Source: Metallyticus violacea (Eukaryota; Arthropoda; Insecta; Mantodea; Metallyticidae). Taken from it: a DNA stretch of 64,000 nt. Positions within the stretch are counted from its first letter, which is position 1. Each line of letters begins with the position of its first letter. Location of the stretch: positions 66,632,001 to 66,696,000 of the forward strand of contig CM060831.1 in the NCBI GenBank assembly GCA_030762175.1, written 5' to 3'. The translations under genes and the position numbers were made by a program. Below, one piece after another: positions 49,215-60,049 of this stretch. The notes under the pieces are model-generated. The model saw nothing but the letters and a program-made list of their open reading frames with translations. It was not told the DNA's origin and made no database searches.

Positions 49215-51213
49215 GCGTGAAAAACCGGGTTAAGTCTCCAAAAGCAAATTTTACAAGATAGAAAAAATAAAGTTTGGAAATGGCACCAAAATTGAGAATT
49301 TATGTTTAAAAAACGGGTTTCGGAGAATATAGCATTTAAACATGTTTACATTTCACTATGCTCTGTAACTTTTTACCTAAGTCGGTTCTTTCCGTCTGTT
49401 GTACAGCTGTTTAGGCGAGTTACCTATTTACGTTCATATTAAACGACATACTCAACATTAACCATTTATTTTCATTCTTGTTGGAAAATGTTTCAAGATA
49501 TAAGCCCCGGGGTATTACAGTATATTTAATTGTACATATATCGTTATAGTCAACCCTTTTTGAACACATCTAAGAACACACTTTAAAGCGTTTCGAAAAA
49601 AAAAATTGTAAAATGGGTTTAGGCCCCATTCACAATGAAAATTAAATGTAACGTAAACTTAAACTAAAAGCTGGATGCTATGTATTGTAATGGAACCATT
49701 CACAATGAATCGCGTAAACATAAAAATAAACGTACAATTAGACGTAAACTTAGAAGCTTGCAAGGTCCAAGGTTTTGCGTCGAAGTCTAACATAAACTTA
49801 AGAAATCAGCCAATCAGAACACAGATGCTCTGTTGTAGAGCACTATGGTAGATTTTATCCTTACACGGAGCAAGGAAATCAAATGCAATCTTGCTGCTTG
49901 CTACTGCAGCTCCCGAGCGATGGCGGAGGGAGCCGAAGGTGGTGACTTCCACAGACAGCTAGATAATAAGGTTTTCAAGCGAATAGTACCACAAAATTAT
50001 TTATAAATTGATGTTTAAGAATTGTTTTTCTGTTACATCAAAGGAGATTTACTACCATTACATGATTTACCTGCCCCTATTAATTTATGTTTTCCAGAGT
50101 CCAGCGGTTTCTAGAATTTACCCGAGGTTAGCGTTAGGTTAGTGTTATATATGAATTAACTGCGAATTCAAATGAGAGCAGATATGCCACCATTACAATA
50201 TTTTACCCGCCTAACAATCGCCTATCAATTTATATTTAAAAGTTACGGAGGACAACGCATAGGTTACATTTTGTTTAACAAAAAAAAAAAAAAAAAAAAA
50301 AATACATGCAACATTTACACTGCGGCCACACACAGTAGTTCGGCTCTCTCCGCTGTCGCTCGGGACTTGCAGCAGCTAGCAGCAGGCGTTGCACTTGATT
50401 TCCGTGCTCCGTGTAACGGAAAGTTATAGTAGAGAGAGCTGAAGATTGGTGATTCCGTAAACAGAATGGAGTCAATTAACAAAAGATTAATTGCATTATA
50501 AGAAAGCTATCCTTGCTTATATTACTCCAAGCAAATTAATTACTGCATTTTGCATATGCATAAACGCTACCGCCTTCTGCTCAGAAACAGTCACTTTCAG
50601 TCAGCTGTGTTAGTTGATCTTTGCTTCTTCTTCTTATTTTTGATTGGTTAATACGTACGTTAGCGTCTTTCGTTGCGACTACAATGTGTTACGTCTTATT
50701 TTATTATGTTTATGTTTAATTTTCATTGTGAATGTGGCGTTATAAATATTTAATTTCACACCTTTCCTAATATTCGCCTATTTTTCACTCAAACATGTAT
50801 TTGTTTGAATTATTATTGCAAAATTTCAAAATAAATTATGAACTATTTTAATGAGTATAAAAAGACGTGGCAATTAGGTGGTGGGCTGTATGCAATGTTA
50901 ACTCCGTGATTTGGCGGGCTCCTTATACATGGAAAAGCCGAATTGTTCGCCTTTATACCAAAATAGACAAAATGACAACGGTTTTTAATAAAATTGTACT
51001 ACAGATTATTGCCGTATGGGTATTACTATTAAGTTTAATAGTGCCGAAAAGGTTTTCTCTGTAAAAAATGAACCAATGCTGGAAACTTGATGCTGGCATA
51101 ACAGCGCAGACGTGAAAAAGAGAACTAAACAACTTAACTGTTTTCCTCGTTTCCTTAGGCGGAGGGAAAGGCCTGTAGTAAGCGGATAAATCCACTTACC
51201 CGGATTTTCACGC
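49215..51213. mobile_element. Candidate outer inverted-repeat element (about 2 kb)
   Basis: GCGTGAAAAACCGGGTTAAGT at the left and its imperfect inverse (GCGTGAAAATCCGGGTAAGT, read from 51213 down) at the right bound a 2.0-kb stretch. The left repeat starts 10 bp after paralogous homology breaks. A smaller transposon lies inside. No clear target duplication and no transposase, so the call rests on the inverted repeats and the breakpoint. Confidence 0.4.
49622..50739. mobile_element. Long-inverted-repeat transposon, TTA target (PIF/Harbinger-like)
   Basis: 1118 bp. The ends read GGCCCCATTCACAATGAAAA and, inverted, CGCCACATTCACAATGAAAA, with TTA on both sides (49619-49621, 50740-50742). Inverted similarity continues deep inside: ACACGGAGCA(A/C)GGAAATCAA, then TGCTGC and CCCGAGCGA(T/C)(G/A)GCGGAG, so arms of about 320 and 410 bp flank a centre with a 20-base A tract. 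A 3-bp TTA/TAA duplication is typical of PIF/Harbinger. No transposase, so it is a non-autonomous foldback-type element. Confidence 0.8.
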
Positions 51214-51499
51214 AATCAAAACGAAGGCACAAGATGGCAATGTTCATGTAAATGGACTTGCATGATTTTTCCCGCCTACATTCTGTAGGTGAAAAATAAG
51301 CATAGTCGATATTCTCACAATGTTATCGCAAACTGTTCCGCATTTTTTTCACATTTCAATATCTTCGCAACTAATTGGAATGAAACCTATCCGATTTGTC
51401 ACTATGTGAAACTCCTCTCGGAGAATCGTTGGTTGCCAATAACTCATTTTCGACCAAAATTGAACTTGCCCAGTTTTTTACGCTCTTCAATTTTTAAAG

Positions 51500-52230
51500 C
51501 TCATATAGACTAAGTTATGATGAACTCTTGTATATTGTCGCGAACAATCTCGGTAAGCCTAGTTCGGGCATACTCAGTACCTGCGAAAGTAGCTCCAAGG
51601 GAATGGTGGTAGTGTTTTATAAAAAAAAGCCCCTTCCTCTGCTGTTAGAACTATTTATTAACATATTTTATACTGGAGGGAACATGGATTGATGATGATG
51701 ATAATGATGATGATGATAATAATAATAATAATTACGACTCTTGTTTTACTTTGTAGAAATCAGTGCTTTAGCCAAATAACTGATGACGGCTGTCGGTGTT
51801 TCAGTAGCTCGGCTGAGTCCCGTGAGCAAGGTCGGCTAAATCTCTGACCTTGTTCCTTCTCTCTCTCGGCCCGGTGAGTGGCTTCTCTAAAGTCCTCTTT
51901 AACATCTCTAAAGCCGCCCTTATAACCCGTTTTTAAACAGGATAGTAACCGGAAGTGGCAGTATTAGCTCCATACGCCTTTCCGTGAGAGATTGATCTGT
52001 AGGTTCTTATTCTTACCCTGGATGCCTAATAAACTTAAAGGTAAAAAATGACATTTTTAAACTATCTAGTCATTCTTTTTCTCTAGGATGCAAATGTTTA
52101 AACATATGCTTTGTGTGGCTAAGTTTTCCCGAATTAGGTACCGGCCTCGTAGCCCCAGCTAAGTGCGGGTTCGTTATGAAACATTGTATTGTGCTTGAAT
52201 GCACATTATTTCCGTGCTGAACTATGACAA
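51500..52230. repeat. Diverged copy of distal block Z
   Basis: Paralogous to 40330-41110 (TAAGCCTAGTTCGGGCATAC, AACCGGAAGTG, CCAGCTAAGTGCGGGT). Its first 150 bp also repeat 49055-49205, so this part exists twice on either side of the transposon region. A GATGAT/AATAAT simple repeat lies at 51690-51733. Confidence 0.85.
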
Positions 52231-52729
52231 TTCACGGCCGCACATTGCAAATGTTGCTGAATATTTTACAAAAACCAAAGCGAAATTTCTACCTAAAGAC
52301 TAGTTTAATTAATTAATATACCTTCTAGATATATCTTATTCGGATTTAAAAAATATAATCTAGTATAAGAATAAGTAATATTCCAATAATTCTAGTTCAT
52401 GGATCATTCTGTTATCTCTCACCCTCCCTAAAATTCATATTTAGTCCCTTGTAACTTTTTCCTTTTCCCTAAATTTTAGAAACATCTTCGTGGGAGGTAT
52501 TTCCCACCATCAGAAAGTAGAGAAGGCTGCATAGACAATTTTAAAGGACCTGTCAAAAATGGTTTCTAGCATGTGTTTGAAGATTGAATCCACGGTACTA
52601 CTTTGAGAAAGGGCAAAAGAACTATGAGAATAAGTAAAGGATGTTGTAAAAAAGAAACTTGATCAATGATTATTGAACAATTCCCGTAGAGTTTGCACTT
52701 GGTTTCTGGAGTCTGTAAGTGGCGGCAAC
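52231..52729. other. Intergenic, no feature seen
   Basis: No recognised feature. Confidence 0.4.
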
Positions 52730-53060
52730 ATTAACCGCAATTAGTGTTATTCCGTGACAAGCCATGGTGTCATCTACATGGACCAGTAATACATATATAG
52801 CCAACGTTTCACAAAAGAGTATAATATTTTCAACATCATCTTTGAAAAGGTAAGCAATATAAGCATGCCCTAATATTACTTTGTAACATAATAGTAGTAA
52901 AATAGCCTTGTCAAAACATCCAATTAATACTCAAGCTTATGAATATATGCAGGTGCATATGTGTGCGACCGCGGGGGACTGCACGAAGTGTCGGCACGCG
53001 AGAGGTTTATATCCGCGCCAGGGGCAGTCCTGAGCGAGCCCGGTTAAAATAATTATATAC
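52730..53060. repeat. Duplicated block Y, copy 2, with promoter-like GC segment
   Basis: Paralogous to 36000-36290. On the minus strand the GC-rich end reads GGCGCGGATATAAACCTCTC, a TATA-like box in a GC context, about 25 bp before TTCGTGCAGTC. The copy at 36.2 kb has lost the TATA word (GGACACAAGCC). Confidence 0.5.
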
Positions 53061-53369
53061 ATTGCTTTGTGCTATTGCAATTTCTTGGAACTCTAAATTG
53101 GGATACCACTAACTATTTTTCTCTCCCTCTCCAACTGTTGTTATTAGAATTTGACTATTATCTCATGAATTGGAGTTATGTGGCAAGTGATAACATCAAT
53201 CGGAATAAAATCTTTAGAGCTAACATTAGTAATGTTGATAAAAGTACACTCTCTTTACTTCTAACGGTCTTGCCTTCTCTCTAGCCGGTTGTGCGTATGC
53301 TAACTTCAAAATATTCCAACAGATTTGTAGCTACTCACTTTTACTTAATGCTTACTAACCAGAGTACGG

Positions 53370-53795
53370 GCTCCGTTGTTAACGGGGAAAGAGGCCAATG
53401 ACAGTGCAGGATTTGCTGAGAGATACGAAGAGGGAGGAATAAATGAATGGCGTTTAACGTCCGTTTTTACTACCGAGGCACCACAGGCGGTGACACTGAT
53501 GATACATGAGATGAAATTACATATTGGGAAAGGATTTTTAATGAAAGAAACGTTCCAGGCCTAAGTTTAGGGTACCTCCCCGCCATTTGCCATTTATGAG
53601 AATTGAGGAAAACTTGGAAAAAACCTCAATTTTTAAATAAAAATTCACCCACTCCCGGTTGTACGCTAGGGTAAGGAAACATGAGTCACGGTAGAATTAT
53701 TTGTACATGTATGTGTGGAAATGTGTTATTTCCTTGTGTGCCATTTTTTCTGTTTATTTGTTAAGGTATTTGGGAAACAAACCCTTTTTACATTA

Positions 53796-53842
<47 letters not shown>

Positions 53843-53995
53843 TTTATTTCATTATATATTGTCTATCTCTTAAGATTTATATATTTGTTTGTGCAATTTC
53901 AAATATTTCTAGTATATTGGGAACACGTACGGCCCCAGGATGAATGAACTAAATTTGTAACTAATATATTTTGTAAATAAATGCACTATTATTAC
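53370..53995 (+). repeat. Interspersed repeat R, split by a SINE
   Basis: Starts GTTGTTAACG(A/G)GG as at 8236 and ends GTACGG(T/C)CCCAGGA, then ATATATTTTGTAAAT as at 8594-8650. The 195-bp SINE at 53446-53640 sits inside it. A (TA)20 tract occupies 53800-53839. Confidence 0.65.
53446..53640 (-). mobile_element. SINE family B, 5'-truncated
   Basis: Minus-strand 3' body: CTCATAAATGGCAAATGGCG, GGTACCCTAAACTTAGGCCT, CATCAGTGTCACCGCCTG and the end AACGGACGTTAAACGCC. Head missing. Confidence 0.88.
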
Positions 53996-54185
53996 TAATT
54001 ACCGCTACAGCCATCACCAATCAGAGTTGTGAACAAGTAATGTTTTATTGATATTGGTATAGCAACATTTTATAAACATTGTATCAAAGCTTTGATGAGC
54101 TTGTTAATGATGGACATTAACATTTATGTTTTTAAGTTGTTTTTTTTTTTGAGCATTTTGCGTTTTTTTTTTTTTTTTTTTTTTA

Positions 54186-54238
54186 ATGGTGTTAAACACT
54201 CGTTTTTATTACTGAGACATCACAGACGGGGCATTCAG
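54186..54238 (-). mobile_element. SINE family B, 3'-end stub
   Basis: Only the last 50 bp (CTGTGATGTCTCAGTAATAA to GTGTTTAACACC) remain, next to a T tract. Confidence 0.65.
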
Positions 54239-54281
54239 CGTGTTAACTGGTTGTTGCATACATATTGGTTATTTAAGTTTT

Positions 54282-54586
54282 GCGATTTTTGTTTATTTAT
54301 TTATTTTTGAATAGTATTAACGCCAGTTTTTACTACTGAGGCACTACAGGCGGTGAACACTGATGATACATGAAACGAAATTATATATTGAGAAAGGATT
54401 TTTTGACAGAAACGTTCCGGGCCTAAGTTTAGGGTACCTTCCCGGCATTTGCCATTTATGAGGACTGAGAAAAATCTGGGAAAAAATCTCTATCATGCAG
54501 GACGGTCTGGCGGGATTCGAACCCCAGACCTCCCGAACATGAGTCCGTGCCTTAACGATCTCGCCCACCCGCGACGGTATGCGACA
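54282..54586 (-). mobile_element. SINE family B, full length, with target duplication
   Basis: Head GGGTGGGCGAGATCGTTAAG, B-box GGGGTTCGAATCCCGCCAG, body ATGCCGGGAAGGTACCC, 3' end AACTGGCGTTAATAC and an AAATAAAT tail. Flanked by the 11-bp duplication ATTTAAGTTTT (54271-54281, 54587-54597). Confidence 0.94.
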
Positions 54587-55230
54587 ATTTAAGTTTTAAT
54601 AATTGGCTTCCCAATGAGTTGTTTATTATATTTCTCTGCAATGCGATTTAATGATATACTACTTAAGAAAACGTTCTACTCTATTTATTATTCATAATAT
54701 TTATTGCACTTCTTTGAAATTTGAAACTGCTCTTGTAATTGTGTTAATGATTTAAACGAATTAACCTTTTAGTGGTATTTAATGATATTCAATTTTAAAA
54801 ACTTTTTCCCAAGTTCTTTATGCATCTGAAAAGCGAAGCACAATTTATGAAAGCTTTAGTTTAGTAGACTTTCTCCCTTTCCTTATCTCTTCTTGGTGCT
54901 ATTGGCAGAAAGCCAGACTTAAAATATTTAAAGATCAAATCAGTGCATAACAGAAGTTCTTTGTATTTCTAGTCAGTTATTCAACTTTCTATAGCAATAT
55001 TTATCTTTCAGAGTTTCTATGCTTCAATATAAGATAATAATTTTTAGCTACAATTGAAAATATTACCGTTGAATTAAAAGGTTCTTCAAAATGTACATAG
55101 GACTTTCTGAAGCAATGTTTATCTTAATGTTACACATTAGTTCTTTTATTTTTCTCCTTAGTTTATGTACCAACATCTTTGTCTTCAAATTACCTGCAAA
55201 CTTTCAAACTTCATCACTGCTGTCTCCATA
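54587..55230 (-). pseudogene. Fourth peptide-gene unit, relic
   Basis: Minus strand shows the conserved exon-2 donor (TTTGCAG|GTAATTT, intron from 55193), an intron of 558 bp, and the exon-3 acceptor (ATCGCATTGCAG, exon from 54635). About 40 bp of similar sequence (GAAATATAATAAA) follows before the SINE at 54586. The exon-2 part has an acceptor-like GAGAAG|CTAAATTAC but an early stop in the expected frame. No exon 1 with TATA was found upstream. Confidence 0.5.
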
Positions 55231-57899
55231 AGTTATCTTGGTGTTTTCACTGGTAGTAATTTAGCTTCTCATATAGTACATGATTGATATAAAATATTGC
55301 TGTACAAGGTTCGAAGAGTTCAAGAAATTCTTGAATTAAAAACACGAAATGAGAAATTTGACAATTTTGAAAAACAAAAATTGCCTAGGTGAGTATTCTT
55401 CAACAATACTGAAACGCAATTTGGAGTGGAATTTATATCGGGGGAAAGTTTATTCATAATAACCTCACGTGGATGCTGTCATTTGAAGTGGTGATAATAA
55501 TAGGGAGGCTATATAAAATACATACAGGGCGTTTGATTAAATGTGGTATTCTTGTCCTCTCCCCCGTCTCCTAGGTTGCTTCTAGTAGCTGTGTTGTTGT
55601 TGCTTCGGTTGTAATATGCTGGATTTTGTGGTCGTTTCGACCAGAGGGAGCAGGATCGGGGAAATTGCTGGAGATTAATAATCACTAGCGATATTACTGG
55701 GAGACACGATTTATTCTATTTTTGTTTTCGGGAATTATAGCAATCGCCGTTAGGTAGTGAGAGCATAATTCTAGTCCGAATTATCACAACTAGACGTATC
55801 ACATTACTGACAATACTATCGGTCTAATTAGTTGTCTAACTTCTTTAGAGCATAGTAAATATAAACTTCGAAGATTGACACTTATGGCGTTGAATATAAA
55901 TCTGCCGCAGCTGAGTCAGTTATCACATACTCTCTCACTGTCTGTCTCAACTCAACAAACTTAATTATTGAACTATATTCCTTGAGCTACCTCATTCTCT
56001 GAATTGCTCGTAAGAACTGCTCCGACTCGAATCTTATACAACCATTACGGTCGGCCGGTCAGGACGCCTGTTGGTCTTAAAAAATTGAATTCAAGAATAA
56101 TTTGACTTTCTACTCCCTATCGTGTAACACTATTGACTATCGCATCTTCATCTGATTTTGCGATCTTTTTGATTGGATAAGAGATTATTTCTTTGTTTTC
56201 TCCTCGAATACAGTTACTCTACCCTTGAGACAGCCTGCCGCTCTCTTTTATGACCCTTCCGTTTTGCTAACATAACAAAGGGCAACCCTCCAAGCTGTAT
56301 TAATACTGAATCTTTGCCTTAGACCCTATTTTAGAATTTCTCATACCCTAACGGTGCATAGGTTTCCTTTACCAATATAAGGAACAATGGAACAGGTTTG
56401 TGTTCCTTATGTGCAGTAAACATAACAACTTTGGGGTATTCAGTTTAGCAAGAAAATATTCAGAATATGAAAAACACTTCAATAGTATATGAAATAAATA
56501 ACTTAAAGTACACATGATTAAACATATATCACACGAACTTATTGGTAATTATATTTATAAATAATTTAAGGGTTTGAGGCTAGTAAATACTGACTCAAAT
56601 TACCGTCAAAACACGATTTGTAGTATTGGTAAATTTAAAACATATCGAAGACTCTAGTGTGAAGTACTCAATACAAGGGTAGAACACATAACCAACAGAT
56701 TGTATGAAATTTATAAACTGAGATTTTAGCTCCGCTAGCTTTTTGTTTCTTTGAATCGTACACACATTCTTCCCCTATAAATTCATTTCAGTCACTATAA
56801 ATATCAAACAATTTAGTCCTATGGTGCCTAAAACTGACTTTTCAGCCATTATATATACTCAGAATTGAAAAAAAATTACGTTCTTCTTAAAACTTGATAT
56901 AAGTCTAACTTGTTCACGTTTAAATGCCCTTACCTGAAATTACTAAACCCAATGGCGAATATTCCAAATGAATGCATAAACTGCTTGTTGCAAACAAAAT
57001 TTCTATATAGTTATCGGAAGTAGTTATTTAATTATTCATAATTCTCGGCTTTAATATTTTCATAAACTGTTCACAGATATTTGTGAACAATCGCCATATT
57101 ACATATTATTTAATTTACTACGGCGATCTTCCATCTGATCTGGAAATTAACGAATACCCCTTCCTAAAATTCAGAATCACAGATATTTGTAAAAATGTAC
57201 TGTTCCCAAAAATACTAAAACTCATAATTAGTATTAACTTTATATTAAGAAATGCGCATTTTATTTACATATATTACTTTCGATAAGAAAAGATTTATTG
57301 GGTGTATTGTTCATTCTATCCACATAAGTTTAGAGCAGTTATGAATAGTTTTAGCTAGACTATGGAGTTCAAACAAAAATTGGACTATTTTGTCTATATT
57401 GCTTGTAGTTGCAATAGGCATTCCAATAATTTTAAAAGAACCATAAACTGACACTTGAGGGTTTCATATTACCAAGGTTCTTTTCATTTGCACTGCATGG
57501 TTAGCCAAAAGGGAATGTAATACAGAAATTCTGGGTCCTATGAAAGAAATGTAGTTACGATATCTTGCACATTCGATTATTTTTATATTAGAAATGCCCT
57601 CATACTCAACCCCGAGGTTTCACATTTAAGTACTTATGATCTGGGATACACTTGGAAAAACAGTTTTTGCTTTTATGGCTGCAAAGTAAAAATAATTGAA
57701 CACAATTAATTAAAGATAGAAACAGTTGAGATATTTGCTGGACCACAAATAGCACGTATTAAGAATGTTAAGAAATGCTCTAAAATGTAAAATTTCTGAG
57801 AAGTTACTCATTTTATGTTGTTAAATATTTATGGAGCGTGTTTTTATAAAGCTGCCAACATTTAATTCATATTTCCTGTTCACTCTTTGATGTATGGAA
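55231..57899. other. Intergenic, no feature seen
   Basis: 2.7 kb of AT-rich DNA where exon 1 of the relic unit would be expected; none found. Confidence 0.4.
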
Positions 57900-58260
57900 G
57901 TAACACTGACACCGTTGGAGAATTACCGGCTATCTCGTGGCAGTGTGAGTAATTCAGAAGAAAGGGCACCCAGAAATCGGTAGGATGTTGCCAGCCTTAT
58001 GGGATTGTTTATGTAGGAATGTCACAAAATATGTAGAGGTGCATAAAAAGGATATCGGGGATCTGGGCATGTCTTAGTGTTAAATATAAATTGATTTCAG
58101 TTCGTTTCTACTTTTCTTTAATTTTCACACAGTATATTTATAATGTATTATTAACCCATGCAAGTATACGACTCCCTTATTTATTGTTACTTTGGATTTC
58201 ATCATTAGGCATCTTGTAAGTATTCTGAAACAAAAATACAATGCTTAGAACCAAAATAAT
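57900..58260. repeat. Duplicated block X, copy 3 (diverged)
   Basis: Shares (A/G)GGGATC(A/T)GG(T/G)(A/C)ATGTCTTAGTGT, the TTATTTCACA(T/C)A segment and TCATTAGGCATC/TCTGAAACAAA with 33860-34100 and 44870-45040. Confidence 0.6.
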
Positions 58261-58571
58261 TTATGTAAACTCTGACACCCTTAACTTTACTGTTATATCT
58301 TACCATTATTTTACCGCTAAAGTTTATCACAAGAGGTCTGGAATTGCCGATTAATTCCCGAACTCGCTCAGACTCTCCAGAAATATTTATCACGACTCTT
58401 TCAGGAATAAAATAATTTAAATATAATTTCCGTAAACTTGACTTACAATAATGTAATAATTGTATATTTACATTATGAATATTTAACCTTTTCAAACTAT
58501 CGTGCAACAGAAAAATGTCGATTTTCAGTAATGCCAATAGAGTAGAGTCAAATACGGATTTCGGATTATTT

Positions 58572-58574
<3 letters not shown>

Positions 58575-58613
<39 letters not shown>
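58575..58613. repeat. (TAA)n microsatellite
   Basis: About 13 TAA units. Confidence 0.95.
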
Positions 58614-59828
58614 GTAAACTTGAAATTCGCGCAACACATAATTAATGTTATACTTACTTATGAATAGCTACCTATTCTGAAACCGTGAGACTGAAATACA
58701 TTAAAAAGACTATTACAATCGCTGGCATTCAATTTACCAGTATCAACTGAGAAAAATAAAACGGGAAAACATTTTACCATTCTGAACAACGCGGTTATAA
58801 CAATTTGCGGTTTTTTAGGCAGATTTTGTTACATAATTCACAAAATGTTTCAGATTGACTAAATACACAAAAACAATTGCTTGAGTAGAAAAACATTAAG
58901 CTGTTAAATGTGCAATTACTGAAAAATCCAGCGATATGCGCTCGGGAATTATAGTGGGGGTGTAGAGGTGGCTACACTGACCGCGAGATAAAAGCACTTT
59001 GCGTGATAAAAGAGGTCTGATACAATTTGCGATAATTTCTCTGCGATATCGGGCTGTGATTGCTCAAAATGCAAAATTGTGTTTTATTTCATCCGTAAAT
59101 TTTATGATCACATCTCATAAGTGAAATAGTCAGTGCAATTTCGCTTTAATTGTACATAAAAGTCGTACCTCATCTTACAATAACTAGTCACCCTCAACAC
59201 TTCTAAGTCACTTATGCATAGATGAGACATCTTAAAGTAAATTATGACACTACAGTAATACAATTATTAGTATTAAATATACACTTACATTATAATACGT
59301 ATAGCTATTTAAAATGTCTTCATTTCCATGAAATTGGAACACTATGCTCCTAAAGCACTAATAATGCTAGCTTATATTAGTTAATTTTAACACAAGGCAC
59401 TGAAACTACCAACTTCCAAGGTTGCCAAGTTTGATTTAATAAGCAATGCGATGATTATGAATGTATTTAAGGGAATAAAAATTACCTCTTGTATAATACA
59501 TTGTATATTTTTGAAAATTTTACATTCATACGTCGGCTTAGTAATCAGAACATTGTGCAATTAGTGATATTACAAAAATTTGTCATAATTTATAGCATGT
59601 CACTTGTCTTCTTGCCATAGAAGGTCTCCAAAGGTTGGAAATATAGCGATCTCAAGTGTGACTTTTTCTTAGTGATTTATCCTTTTCTACTATCATAATT
59701 ACTGTTAATTTGTTACATTGTTAATGGAGTTTTATTTTTCTTTTATATATAAAAATAGTAACAGCATTGCTTTAAATTACCTGGTCTGTGTAATAAGGAA
59801 GAAGCAGCACCACAACAGCCACAGTCAT
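58614..59828. repeat. Block Z, copy 3, downstream part
   Basis: AAAATCCAGCGA(T/A)A(T/C)GC(G/C)CTCG at 58924 marks the place equivalent to 36772 and 45786. The conserved exon-3-like frame of units 1 and 2 is not recognisable here. On the minus strand AATAAA at 59736-59731 lies about 95 bp after the stop of gene 3 and could end its transcript. Confidence 0.45.
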
Positions 59829-60015
59829 TTACCTCTTGGCTGTGCTGCTGCTGCTGCTGGCTGCTGCTGCTGCTGCTGGGAAAAACTGTGGGTTGCATGA
59901 TGCGCTGTCTATTAGCTGAAATCAAAGTGAAAGGTTATTAACTTTCTGTATATTAAACAGGACTAAATGGAATAATAATAATAACAATAATAATAATAAT
60001 AATAATAATATGATG

Positions 60016-60049
<34 letters not shown>

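Noticed and set aside
50172..50475. Frames around the poly(A) tract at 50280
   Set aside because: They lie inside the TTA inverted-repeat element and are produced by the A/T run.
58205..58537. 110-codon minus-strand frame in block X copy 3
   Set aside because: Compared with the 33155-33352 frame and found unrelated in sequence; no acceptor, no counterpart in the other X copies.
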